A DNA stretch of 64,000 nucleotides from Lachnospira hominis (ex Liu et al. 2021) (lineage in GTDB: Bacteria; Bacillota; Clostridia; Lachnospirales; Lachnospiraceae): contig NZ_JACOPD010000003.1 in the NCBI RefSeq assembly GCF_014287955.1, positions 124,001 through 188,000 on the forward strand, in the 5' to 3' direction. Under the pieces are notes generated by a model. That model searched no databases. It had not been told where the DNA came from and saw nothing but the letters and a program-made list of their open reading frames with translations. Below are positions 55,142 to 63,956 of the stretch, piece by piece. A program made the position numbers and the translations under genes. The first letter of the stretch is position 1. The number at the start of each line of letters is the position of its first letter.

Positions 55142-56068
55142 ATGTTTGTATATAGAAATGGTGTGTATTACATTGATTCATTGCAGGAGGCTGTTGAAGC
55201 CCAGGGGGATAATAAGGGTGATGATTCAGAACAGATATATATAAGTATTCCAGAGGATAAATGGGATGAATTTGCAAAGGATTTTTTTGTCCAGGTGTAC
55301 AATAATAAGGCAGATTATAAAAGAAATAGTTTAATAATTTCAGTGTTACTGGCACTTCTTGGAGGCGGTGTTACATATTTTATAAGTGGACGGGCACTTA
55401 AACCAATTGGTGAGTTTTCTGATAAAATTGAAGAGGTGCAGTTACAGAATCTGTCCGATTCTCAGATAGAAGAAAACCAGGTTAAAGAACTGAACAGACT
55501 TAGTGTTTCGTATAATAAGATGCTTGAACGTCTATCGGAGGCATTTAAGATACAGAGGCAGTTTACTGAGAATGCGGCACACGAGCTTCAGACAGTGGGA
55601 CGTGATGAGACGATTATAGTTAATGCACTTGTTGATGAGGTATTGGCGGATCTGGAGCCGCTTGCACAGGAAAAGAATATAAAGCTTATTGGAAAATGTA
55701 AGGATGTAAATATGGTCGGAAGTGATATTCTTATATACAGGCTTGTATATAATCTTGTTGAGAATGCCATAAAATATAATCATTCAGGTGGACAGGTTTC
55801 AGTAGAGGCATATCAGAGGGAAAAGCAGGTTTATCTGTCAGTAAAGGATACGGGAAACGGAATTCCAGAGGAACTTAAGGAACGTGTGTTTGAACCGTTC
55901 TTTCGCGTAGATAAATCAAGAAGCCGTGAACTTGGTGGTGTTGGACTTGGACTTGCGCTTGTTAATGAAATTGTGCGGGTACACGATGGCAGTATTGCAA
56001 TCAGGCCTAATCCATCAGGAGGAACAATAATAGAAGTGCAGTTTGCAGTTAACAGAACAACAGCTTAA
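55142..56068 (+). pseudogene. Histidine kinase lacking most of its phospho-acceptor domain
   Basis: The frame begins inside the extracytoplasmic part (no first membrane helix), has one membrane helix (about 63-83), a HAMP domain and the phospho-acceptor FTENAAHEL. It then jumps straight to QTVGRDETI, the distal end of the HisKA domain, so about 50 residues including the R-T-P-L helix turn are missing. The ATPase boxes NLVENAIKYN, VKDTGNGIP and GGVGLGLALVNEI are intact. No cognate regulator is nearby. It is non-functional as a kinase. Confidence 0.72.
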
Positions 56069-56389
56069 GCTGTCTAGACATACAGTCTATTAAATAACAC
56101 ATACAATAAAGTAATAACTAAAGTAGTAATTATTACTATTTTGTTGACTTATTTATGTAATTTTTATATTATATAATATAGATTTAAGGTGTTTGAGGAT
56201 TGCGGGAATTACATAGCAATTAAGCGGTCCGGTTACATCAGTAAGTGGCAAAATTTACTTTTGACATTCTCATCATTATATAGATATAATTAAATAAGGT
56301 ATAGATAAAGCTAGAAATAATATGCGTAAATAAAATAATATGAAATAATGTACAATAAATATAAAATTGTGTATTATTGAGGCGTTAGT
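56069..56389 (+). other. AT-rich intergenic region upstream of the diguanylate cyclase
   Basis: 320 bp with no gene. Contains a dyad-like AGTAATTATTACT near 56130, promoter-like TTGACT (56143-56148) followed by TATAT sequence about 17 bp on, and a region with GGATTGCGGGAATTACATAGC. I see no riboswitch that I can name. Confidence 0.35.
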
Positions 56390-57457
56390 ATGGAGAAAGA
56401 AGAACAATCATATAAGAAAAGTAAGAATATAGTAGGAATTATCCAAAGCTGTTTAATATTGATACTGATAGTTCTTATTATATTTATTATGGTGAATATC
56501 AGCAGGCTGCAGGGTACAGCCCGCGTAATAAATTATGCAGGTCTGGTACGTGGAGCTACGCAGCGTGAAGTGAAGCTGGAAATTACAGAAAACCAGAATG
56601 ATGAATTAATTAAATATCTTGATGATATTCTTAATGATTTGAAATATCAGAATGGACAATACAATCTTGTAGATCTTCAAGATAAGGAATATCATGACAA
56701 GTTACAGATTCTAAGTGACTACTGGGAAGAATTAAAAAAAGAAATCAAAGCAGTAAGAGAAGTAGGCTATCAAAATACAGATATTGTTAATATGAGTGAA
56801 ATATATTTTAAGATGGCAGATGAAACAGTATCCGCTGCGGAAAACTATTCAGAAAGGATAGCTGTTAAAATCCGTACTTTAGAGCTGTTGTCAGTACTTG
56901 ACATGCTATGTCTTGTGATATTGATTGTTATACAGACCTTAGCAGCCATGAAAATGTCTGTACTAAACAAGCTGTTAGAACAAAGAGCATATACAGATGC
57001 CCATACGGGATTGCCAAATAAAGATGCCTGTGAAGTGCTTCTTAACAATAAGGAAACAGTTGCAAAGCATACAGCGTGCATGATGTTTGATTTAAATAAT
57101 CTTAAGATTATTAATGATACAAAGGGACATTCAAAGGGAGATCAGCTTATATTGAACTTTGCCAGGCTTTTACGCAATGTAATTCCACAAAAAGATTTTG
57201 TTGGAAGATATGGCGGAGATGAATTCATGGCAGTTATCTACAATACAAGCAAAACGGAAATTGAGGATATATTAAAGCAGCTAAGCAGGGAAAAAGACAG
57301 ATTAAACAGCAGTGGTAATAATATGCCAATCGACTATGCATGTGGATGGGCAATATCAGATGCTGATAGTGAGTGTACAATACAGATGCTATTAGATAAG
57401 GCAGATTATTATATGTATGAAAACAAACAGGCATATAAAAAGTCTAAGAAATCCTGA
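56390..57457 (+). CDS. Membrane diguanylate cyclase with PilJ-like sensor domain
   Basis: 355 residues. Two membrane helices (about 15-35 and 168-190) enclose a PilJ-like extracytoplasmic region (INYAGLVRGATQREVKLEI). The GGDEF domain has DAHTGLPNKDA, FDLNNLKIINDTKGHSKGDQ and the active site RYGGDEFMAV. The inhibitory I-site, normally RxxD five residues before GGDEF, reads PQKD, so product inhibition is probably absent. It makes c-di-GMP from two GTP. Confidence 0.9.
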   Translation: MEKEEQSYKKSKNIVGIIQSCLILILIVLIIFIMVNISRLQGTARVINYAGLVRGATQREVKLEITENQNDELIKYLDDILNDLKYQNGQYNLVDLQDKEYHDKLQILSDYWEELKKEIKAVREVGYQNTDIVNMSEIYFKMADETVSAAENYSERIAVKIRTLELLSVLDMLCLVILIVIQTLAAMKMSVLNKLLEQRAYTDAHTGLPNKDACEVLLNNKETVAKHTACMMFDLNNLKIINDTKGHSKGDQLILNFARLLRNVIPQKDFVGRYGGDEFMAVIYNTSKTEIEDILKQLSREKDRLNSSGNNMPIDYACGWAISDADSECTIQMLLDKADYYMYENKQAYKKSKKS

Positions 57458-57589
57458 AATAAAAATTAGAAAATGATATTTTGTGCATGTCGGTGTATAA
57501 TTAGGTAGGATTGTGGGAGAGTGTAGCAAAAAACAAACTGTAGATATCAAGGGGCTGTTGTACCTAATAAATGAACTGCTCCCTGTCAA

Positions 57590-57895
57590 GTAGACAATTG
57601 AAAAAATATAAATTTTCCTGCCAGCAGAAATTTATCTGCTGGCAGTTTTTATGCAACTTGCATGTAAATTTCGTGTTTTTCCATAGTATCGCTATCTCTT
57701 CAGAATCCCCCAAAAGTCTTCCATTGGTCCATTGTCGATACATTTAGCAACTCGCGACATGCTTTGTATTATTCCGGCATTTGCAAGTTTTGTATGAAAT
57801 GTCCTGTTCGTATATTGGAATCCTCTGTCACTGTGAAACAGTGGATGCGAACCAGGATTTCTAAGTAAAGCATTGTCTGCCGTATCAAACACCAA
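57590..57895 (-). pseudogene. IS3-family transposase remnant
   Basis: On the minus strand the frame from 57895 reads GSHPLFHSDRGFQYTNRTFH, then IQSMSRVAKCIDNGPMEDFW, the integrase core with the second Asp (SDRG) and the Glu (PMEDFWG), and stops. A detached end, TMEKHEIYMQVA, follows at 57649-57684, so about 40 codons are deleted, and the first Asp is missing too. A perfect hairpin, CTGCCAGCAGA/TCTGCTGGCAG (57618-57645) and TGTCAAGTAGACA mark the IS end. Confidence 0.75.
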
Positions 57896-57985
57896 AATGT
57901 GCTAATATGACAAAATTGAAGATAAGGATAAAGGAAAGGTAGTATTTGTAGTTGATGGAGGGGTTGTGTGTAGAATAATTTACCA

Positions 57986-58058
57986 TTGACGAATCAGAAT
58001 GACAAGGGTATAATACATTATGACAACTAAAATTGTCAAATAGACAAGCAAAATTGTC
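57986..58058 (+). promoter_or_regulatory. Promoter with tandem GACAA-N6-TTGTC operators
   Basis: TTGACG (57986-57991), a 17-bp spacer and TATAAT (58009-58014). Two dyads, GACAACTAAAATTGTC (58022-58037) and GACAAGCAAAATTGTC (58043-58058), are spaced exactly 21 bp and cover the start site and leader. They are likely autoregulatory sites of the XRE protein that follows. Confidence 0.8.
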
Positions 58059-58073
58059 GAACGGAGGTGCTAT

Positions 58074-58289
58074 ATGATACTGCGAAATCGTTTAAAGGAA
58101 CGCAGGGCTGCATTGAATGTTAATCAGCAGGAAATGGGACGCTTATGTGGTGTATCAAGGCAGACGATTAGTTTGATTGAACGTGGCGATTATTCGCCGT
58201 CCGTTACCCTTGCCTTAACGATTGCAAAAGTGTGCGGTGTTGCGGTGGAAGAAGTTTTTTATTTACAGGAGGAAGAAGATAATGGATAA
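58074..58289 (+). CDS. Small XRE-family regulator
   Basis: 71 residues; CGGAGGTG precedes the ATG. Almost entirely a helix-turn-helix (NRLKERRAALNVNQQEMGRL, CGVSRQTISLIERGDYSPSV) with an acidic tail. Twin dyads lie between its promoter and start codon, which implies autorepression. It probably governs the ABC transporter behind it. Confidence 0.88.
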   Translation: MILRNRLKERRAALNVNQQEMGRLCGVSRQTISLIERGDYSPSVTLALTIAKVCGVAVEEVFYLQEEEDNG

Positions 58290-58423
58290 AAATGAAATTG
58301 AGAGGGCAAATCGGAAAGCTCTGCACCAATTTATGCTCATTATGGTAATATGATTCAGTGTGTTTGCTGCGACAGGGTATAATGCAATGCTTGGAATAGA
58401 ACTGTATCGGATGAAGTTTTAGA
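58282..58423 (+). pseudogene. Remnant of a membrane protein gene between regulator and transporter
   Basis: ATG 58282, overlapping the regulator stop, encodes MDKNEIERANRKALHQFMLI, then TGA, and a few more hydrophobic codons to 58423. In related loci a longer multi-helix protein (DUF3169-like) stands here. Only its first about 25 codons remain. Confidence 0.5.
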
Positions 58424-58461
58424 AAACGAACTTGCAACATTAGAATAAGGAGGAAAATGAT

Positions 58462-59373
58462 ATGGAATCAGATATAATTAAAATCAGCCATCTGAATAAA
58501 AGCTTTGGCGAAGTAAAAGCAGTAAATGATTTAAGCTTTCGTGTGAAAAAAGGAGAATTGTTTGCGTTTCTTGGAGTAAACGGTGCGGGGAAAAGTACAA
58601 CCATTTCTATTCTCTGTGGACTGCAGAAAAAAGATAGTGGAACGGTTCAGGTAAACGGAATAGAAACTGACAAAGCCGGTGAACAGACAAAAAGGATGAT
58701 TGGTGTTGTATTTCAGGATAGTGCACTTGATAAACCGCTTACGGTGAAAGAGAACCTAATGAGCAGAGCTGCTTTGTATGGCATTACAGGAAAGGCTTTT
58801 GATAAGAGATTACAGGAGTTGGTCGAGATTCTGGATTTTGACGAGTTTTTAAACAGGCCTGTGGGTAAGCTGTCGGGAGGTCAGAGAAGAAGAATTGATA
58901 TTGCCCGTGCATTATTGCACAGACCGGAGATTTTGATTCTTGACGAGCCTACTACAGGGCTTGATCCGCAGACAAGGCAGTTAATCTGGAATGTTATTGA
59001 GAAACTTCAGAAAACAGAAAATATGACAGTATTTCTGACTACACATTATATGGAAGAGGCTGCTAATGCCGGGTATGTTGTGATTCTTGACAAAGGAAGT
59101 ATTGCAGCAGAAGGTACACCGTTTGAACTTAAAAATGATTATGTACAGGATATCGTGTCTGTTTACGGTGTTTCCGAAGATGAAATAAAGACATTGAACA
59201 GAGAATATAAAAAAATACGTGACGGATATCAGATAAAAGTAAGAAATACGCAGGAAGCAACGGAACTTATTGTAGAAAATCAGGAGCTGTTTAGGGATTA
59301 TGAGGTAGTAAAAGGCGGTATGGATGATGTATTTCTTGCAGTCACAGGAAAGAAGCTTGGAGGTGAACGCTGA
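58462..59373 (+). CDS. ABC transporter ATPase (DrrA type)
   Basis: 303 residues; AAGGAGG upstream. Walker A GVNGAGKST (with V where P is usual), Q-loop VVFQDSALDKPLTVKENL, signature LSGGQRRRIDIARALLHRPE, Walker B LILDEPTTGLDP and the H-switch LTTHYMEEA. A C-terminal DUF4162-like domain follows. It overlaps its permease by one base. Drug, peptide or lipid export is likely. Confidence 0.93.
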   Translation: MESDIIKISHLNKSFGEVKAVNDLSFRVKKGELFAFLGVNGAGKSTTISILCGLQKKDSGTVQVNGIETDKAGEQTKRMIGVVFQDSALDKPLTVKENLMSRAALYGITGKAFDKRLQELVEILDFDEFLNRPVGKLSGGQRRRIDIARALLHRPEILILDEPTTGLDPQTRQLIWNVIEKLQKTENMTVFLTTHYMEEAANAGYVVILDKGSIAAEGTPFELKNDYVQDIVSVYGVSEDEIKTLNREYKKIRDGYQIKVRNTQEATELIVENQELFRDYEVVKGGMDDVFLAVTGKKLGGER

Positions 59374-60275
59374 TGAGAACAGTATTGGCATTAATGAACA
59401 GGAACAGAAAACTCTTTTTTAAAGATAAAGGTATGTTGTTTACATCAATGATCACACCAGTCATTCTGATTGTTTTGTATGCTACGTTTCTGGCAAAGGT
59501 TTTCAGAGATTCTTTTACAGCAGCAATTCCGGATATGATTACGATTTCGGATGAGCTCATTAATGGAACCGTGGCAGCACAGCTGACAGCATCACTTATG
59601 GCAGTGAGCTGTATCACTGTAACATTCTGTGTGAATCTGACTATGGTGCAGGACAAGGCAAATGGAACAAGGAAGGATTTTAATGTTTCACCGGTCAGCA
59701 GGGGAAAAATCTATTTGGGATATTTTCTCTCAACAGTTGCTAATTCTTTGATGGTCAATGGACTTGCGTTTGTATTATGCCTGGGATATCTGCTTAAAAT
59801 GGGATGGTATATGAATACAGCAGATGTATTATGGGTTTTATTTGATATGATACTGCTCGTCCTGTTTGGAAGTACGCTTTCAAGTATCATTAGCTTTCCA
59901 TTGACAACACAGGGACAGCTTTCGGCTGTGGGTACAATTGTCAGTGCAGGATATGGTTTTATATGTGGAGCTTATATGCCGATTTCAAATTTTGGTTCAG
60001 GTCTTCAGAAGGCACTGTCTTATCTTCCGAGTACATATGCCACTTCATTGATTAAGAATCATATGCTTCACGGAGTATTCAGGGAGATGGAGAGAAAACA
60101 TTATCCGGGTGAAATGGTTGAAGCGATAAGAGACACTCTTGATTGCAATCCGGTATTTCATGGAAATGTGGTAAGTGTAAATCAGATGATTGGCATTATG
60201 ATTGGAAGTATAGCTGTATTTGGAATTATTTATTATTTGGTTATATTGCTGTCAAAGGGTGAAGGTAGACGATAG
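59373..60275 (+). CDS. ABC-2-type permease partner
   Basis: 300 residues with six hydrophobic segments, the ABC-2/DrrB-type fold, with an N-terminal amphipathic region (RNRKLFFKDKGMLFTSMITP). The start overlaps the ATPase stop (TGATG). A weak hairpin, TCTCCG/CGGAGA, at 60285-60306 follows. Confidence 0.88.
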   Translation: MRTVLALMNRNRKLFFKDKGMLFTSMITPVILIVLYATFLAKVFRDSFTAAIPDMITISDELINGTVAAQLTASLMAVSCITVTFCVNLTMVQDKANGTRKDFNVSPVSRGKIYLGYFLSTVANSLMVNGLAFVLCLGYLLKMGWYMNTADVLWVLFDMILLVLFGSTLSSIISFPLTTQGQLSAVGTIVSAGYGFICGAYMPISNFGSGLQKALSYLPSTYATSLIKNHMLHGVFREMERKHYPGEMVEAIRDTLDCNPVFHGNVVSVNQMIGIMIGSIAVFGIIYYLVILLSKGEGRR

Positions 60276-60403
60276 GAAATATTATCTCCGAAAGTATTGC
60301 CGGAGAGGAATTATTTTAATTTAGTAATAAAAAATGCAGTATTTATGCGGCCGGTGGCGTTTTTAAACGTCTAATTATAACTTTGGATTGGAGGTTATCA
60401 GGA

Positions 60404-61021
60404 ATGACAGAAAGAGAAAAAATGATAAACGGAGAGTTGTATGATTCAGCGGATAAGGAATTAGAACAATTACGTCTGAATGCACGTAAATTATCAAGAA
60501 AATATAATTTGACGGACGAAGATTGCTTAGAAGAGCAAATGCAGATATTGAGAGAATTATTGTCGGCAACAGAGGAACTTCCGTATTTACAGGCACCTGT
60601 TTATTTTGATTATGGATGTAATACGTTCTTTGGAAAATTCAGCTCTGCTAATTTTAATTTTACATGTTTGGATGTATGCGAAATACATATAGGGGATAAT
60701 GTGATGATTGGTCCCAATGTCACATTGGCAACTCCTATGCATCCATTATTACCCGAAGAACGCAATATCCGAAAAAGAGAAGATGGCAGTTTTTATAATC
60801 TTGAATATGCGAAACCAATAACTATAAAAGATAATTGCTGGCTGGCATCTAATGTGGTTGTTTGCGGTGGTGTCACCATAGGAGAAGGGTGTGTAATTGG
60901 TGCAGGAAGCGTTGTGACAAGAGATATTCCACCCTATAGTCTGGCAGCTGGAAATCCATGCCGGGTTATCCGCAAAATAACTGAGAAAGATCATATGTCA
61001 GATGGAATTGAAAAATTCTAG
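60404..61021 (+). CDS. Maltose/galactoside O-acetyltransferase-like enzyme
   Basis: 205 residues; ATG 60404 with GGAGG in range is preferred over an upstream in-frame codon. An N-terminal maltose-acetyltransferase helix domain (MTEREKMINGELYDSADKEL) precedes a left-handed beta helix with hexapeptide repeats (IGDNVMIGPNVTLATPMHP, CGGVTIGEGCVIGAGSVVTR). The catalytic His is in the ATPMHP loop. Transfers acetyl groups from acetyl-CoA to sugars. Confidence 0.92.
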   Translation: MTEREKMINGELYDSADKELEQLRLNARKLSRKYNLTDEDCLEEQMQILRELLSATEELPYLQAPVYFDYGCNTFFGKFSSANFNFTCLDVCEIHIGDNVMIGPNVTLATPMHPLLPEERNIRKREDGSFYNLEYAKPITIKDNCWLASNVVVCGGVTIGEGCVIGAGSVVTRDIPPYSLAAGNPCRVIRKITEKDHMSDGIEKF

Positions 61022-61198
61022 TTTGATGTAGAAAAAATCATTTATTCATGTCCTTTGTCATATAGTTTCTGTATATTTTTGGGAAGTTTATCAGGCAGGT
61101 ACTTTTTTAATGTTTGCATATTATAGATTTAAAGCAGATATGATATATTTTGTAATTATCGGAATAAGAATAATATGAAATATAAAAAAGGAGCATAT

Positions 61199-62884
61199 AT
61201 GGCAAATCAGAAGCTGGAAACGCTGTTAAATGTCAGCATGCAGGCAACGCAGGAAGACAGGGCCAAATCGCCTGATTTATCGGCAGGAGTAGATGAAGAA
61301 GCAGGTATATGGGAAATTATAGTTAAATATACACAGGATTTATCACAATTTTCAGCAAAATATCCGGGTATGGAAATATATGAATTACTGGGTGGATATG
61401 CAATTATAAAAATAAAAAAAGAATACATTGATTCATTGTCACAGGAAAAACAGATACAGTTTATAGAAAAGCCTAAAAGATTGTATTTTCAATTGAGTAA
61501 TGAGAAATCAGCTGCCTGTATAACACCGGTACAGGCAGGATCTGACAATCCATACGGATTATTTGGAGAAGGAGTTATAACTGCAATTATAGATTCAGGA
61601 ATAGATGTGACGAATCCTGATTTTAAAAATGAGAATGGAACAACAAGAATTATCGGTATATGGGATCAGGACAGAGATATATTTTATGACAGCAGTCAGA
61701 TAGACAGATATTTGGATGGGGAAAATCCAAAAGGGATGCATGCACAAAGAGCCCCGGGATTTGATATAAGCGGACATGGAACGAATGTTGCAAGAATTGC
61801 ATGTGGTAACAGAGGTGTTGCGTCAAAATCCGATATACTTGTAGTAAAGATGGGAAATACAGACAGAACATCATTTTCTGGTACAACGCAGCTTATTAAA
61901 GGGATTGATTTTTGTATAAAAAAAGCTGCAGATTTGGGAAAACCTGTAGCAATAAATATAAGTTATGGCAATAATTATGGTGATCACAGTGGCAGCTCAA
62001 TTCAGGAAAGCTTTATTAATACAGCTTCTGCATCATGGAAATGTGCAATATGTGTCGGAAGCGGCAATGAGGGGCTTGGAGCAGGACATACATCAGGCAG
62101 GCTTCGACAGGGAGAGGAACAATACGTCCAGATAGCTGTTTCTGAATACGAGACATCACTTAATATCCAGATATGGAAAGATTATTGGGATGATTTTAAT
62201 ATTGAGGTAATAACTCCGGCTGGCATAAATCTGGGGCGTATTAGCCGATATAATACATTGAACACGGTAAGTACCGGGACGGAAAAAGTGCTGTGTTATT
62301 ATGCACAGCCGCTTCCGTTCAGCATGAGGCAGGAAATATATATAGATATTGTTCCGGTAAATAATTATATAACATCAGGCTTGTGGAGAATTAATTTCAT
62401 ACCGGATAAAATAAGAACCGGCTTCTTTGACATGTGGCTTCCGACTGCAGCTTCACTGAATCCTAAGACAGGATTTACACGTCCTGATTCTTCCCTTACT
62501 TATACTGTTCCGTCAACATCATCCAATGTTATAACTGTTGGTTCATACAATGCAGCGACAAACACGCCATCTCCGTTTTCAGGAAGAGGGTATGTGACAC
62601 AGTCAGAATCAGGAATTGCAGTAAAGCCGGACATAGTGGCACCTGGGGAAAATGTGCGTATAGATGAAAGGACTATAGTAAGCGGTACGTCATATGCAGT
62701 ACCATTTGTCACGGGAGCATCAGCACTTCTGATGGAATGGGGAATTGTGCGTGGCAATGACCTGTTTCTTTATGGTGAAAAATTAAAGGCACATCTTATA
62801 AAGGGATCATTACCGCTTAATGGAATGAATATACCTGATGATGTTACCGGGTGGGGGAAAATGTGCATGGCACAAAGTATATAA
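61199..62884 (+). CDS. Csp-like subtilisin-family protease (S8)
   Basis: 561 residues; AAAAGGAG just before ATG 61199. An N-terminal prodomain-like part (1-110) leads to the S8 core with Asp in AIIDSGIDVTNP, His in FDISGHGTNVARIACG and Ser in IVSGTSYAVPFVTGAS. An insertion of about 130 residues between the His and Ser (EQYVQIAVSEYETSLNIQIW region) is the jelly-roll domain that marks CspA/B/C-type proteases of clostridial spore germination. It has no signal peptide, so it is intracellular. All three catalytic residues are present. Confidence 0.88.
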   Translation: MANQKLETLLNVSMQATQEDRAKSPDLSAGVDEEAGIWEIIVKYTQDLSQFSAKYPGMEIYELLGGYAIIKIKKEYIDSLSQEKQIQFIEKPKRLYFQLSNEKSAACITPVQAGSDNPYGLFGEGVITAIIDSGIDVTNPDFKNENGTTRIIGIWDQDRDIFYDSSQIDRYLDGENPKGMHAQRAPGFDISGHGTNVARIACGNRGVASKSDILVVKMGNTDRTSFSGTTQLIKGIDFCIKKAADLGKPVAINISYGNNYGDHSGSSIQESFINTASASWKCAICVGSGNEGLGAGHTSGRLRQGEEQYVQIAVSEYETSLNIQIWKDYWDDFNIEVITPAGINLGRISRYNTLNTVSTGTEKVLCYYAQPLPFSMRQEIYIDIVPVNNYITSGLWRINFIPDKIRTGFFDMWLPTAASLNPKTGFTRPDSSLTYTVPSTSSNVITVGSYNAATNTPSPFSGRGYVTQSESGIAVKPDIVAPGENVRIDERTIVSGTSYAVPFVTGASALLMEWGIVRGNDLFLYGEKLKAHLIKGSLPLNGMNIPDDVTGWGKMCMAQSI

Positions 62885-62996
62885 TTTTCTTGATTTTATA
62901 ACAGCCATATGGGTATAATAATTCCACAATACATTCCGTGATATAAACGGTTTGTCAGATATAAAAACAAAAAACATTCAGAAAAGAGGTTTTATT

Positions 62997-63302
62997 ATGG
63001 TTATAACACAGAATAATTTTAATTCGGAAGTTGAAAATAGTGATAAGCCTGTTCTTATTGATTTCTGGGCATCATGGTGCGGTCCATGTATGATGATGTC
63101 ACCTGTAGTGGAGCAGATAGAAAAAGAACATCCTGAAATTAAGGTTGGAAAAGTTAATGTAGATGAGGAGATGGTACTTGCACAGAAATTTATGGTTGTC
63201 AGTATTCCTACACTTATTTTATTTAAAAATGGAAAACCGGAGATTACATCTGTAGGTTTCAAAGGAAAGGAAGAGCTTGAGGAAATATTCAAGCTGAAAT
63301 AA
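62997..63302 (+). CDS. trxA: Thioredoxin
   Basis: 101 residues from ATG 62997 (AAAGAGG upstream). The active site WASWCGPCMMMSP, the cis-Pro VVSIPTLILF and normal length indicate a classic thioredoxin. It has no thioredoxin reductase neighbour. It can serve Bcp and ribonucleotide reduction. Confidence 0.95.
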   Translation: MVITQNNFNSEVENSDKPVLIDFWASWCGPCMMMSPVVEQIEKEHPEIKVGKVNVDEEMVLAQKFMVVSIPTLILFKNGKPEITSVGFKGKEELEEIFKLK

Positions 63303-63307
63303 TTTTG

Positions 63308-63895
63308 ATGGCACAGAAATTTTACGCAGTGCGTGCCGGAAGAAAACCTGGAATATATATGTCGTGGGAAGCATGTAAAACACAGGTTCATGGCTTTGCA
63401 GGAGCACAGTACAAAAGTTTTACGACAAGAGAGGATGCAGATGAATATATGAGTGCGGCAAAATGCAGTCATGTCAGATCTGAAGCATTTGCATTTGTTG
63501 ATGGTTCATTTAATACATCGACATCAGTATATGGTTATGGCGGATTTATAGAGTATAAAGGTGAACGCTATGAACTTATGGGAAATGGAAACGATGCTGA
63601 TATGGCATTAATGAGAAATGTTGCAGGAGAAGTGCTTGGCAGTATGGCGGCAGTAAAAAAGGCGATAGAGCTGGGAATCAGGTCGCTTGATATTTATTAT
63701 GATTATATGGGAATCCAGATGTGGGCAACAGGTGAATGGAAGCGTAATAAAGCCGGAACTATAGCATATTACGATTATATTCAGTCAGTAAAAAATGATA
63801 TAGAACTGCATTTTGTAAAAGTCAAAGGTCACTCAGGCGTAGAAGGCAATGAAGAAGCCGACAGGCTGGCAAAAAAAGCGGTGGGCATACAATAA
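63308..63895 (+). CDS. RNase HI family protein with N-terminal viroplasmin-like domain
   Basis: 195 residues. Residues 1-50 (KFYAVRAGRKPGIYMSWEAC) are the RNA:DNA hybrid-binding viroplasmin/HBD-like domain (as in eukaryotic RNase H1). The RNase H domain has the acidic residues in FVDGSFN, AGEVLGSMAAV, IYYDYMGIQMW and GHSGVEGNEEADRLA. Removes RNA from RNA/DNA hybrids. ATG 63308 follows trxA by 5 bp with no strong RBS, so coupling is likely. Confidence 0.88.
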   Translation: MAQKFYAVRAGRKPGIYMSWEACKTQVHGFAGAQYKSFTTREDADEYMSAAKCSHVRSEAFAFVDGSFNTSTSVYGYGGFIEYKGERYELMGNGNDADMALMRNVAGEVLGSMAAVKKAIELGIRSLDIYYDYMGIQMWATGEWKRNKAGTIAYYDYIQSVKNDIELHFVKVKGHSGVEGNEEADRLAKKAVGIQ

Positions 63896-63903
63896 ACAAA
63901 TAA

Positions 63904-63956
63904 CCCGGCATTTACGGAAAATGAGCAGAACCCATGTTTATTCCGTAAATGCCGGG
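63904..63956 (+). terminator. Terminator after RNase HI
   Basis: CCCGGCATTTACGGA (63904-63918) pairs with TCCGTAAATGCCGGG (63942-63956), a perfect 15-bp stem followed by ATTGTTATTATTTTTTC. Confidence 0.9.

Noticed and set aside
56180..56275. Possible riboswitch before the diguanylate cyclase
   Set aside because: I could not match the conserved core of c-di-GMP riboswitches or any other known class by eye.
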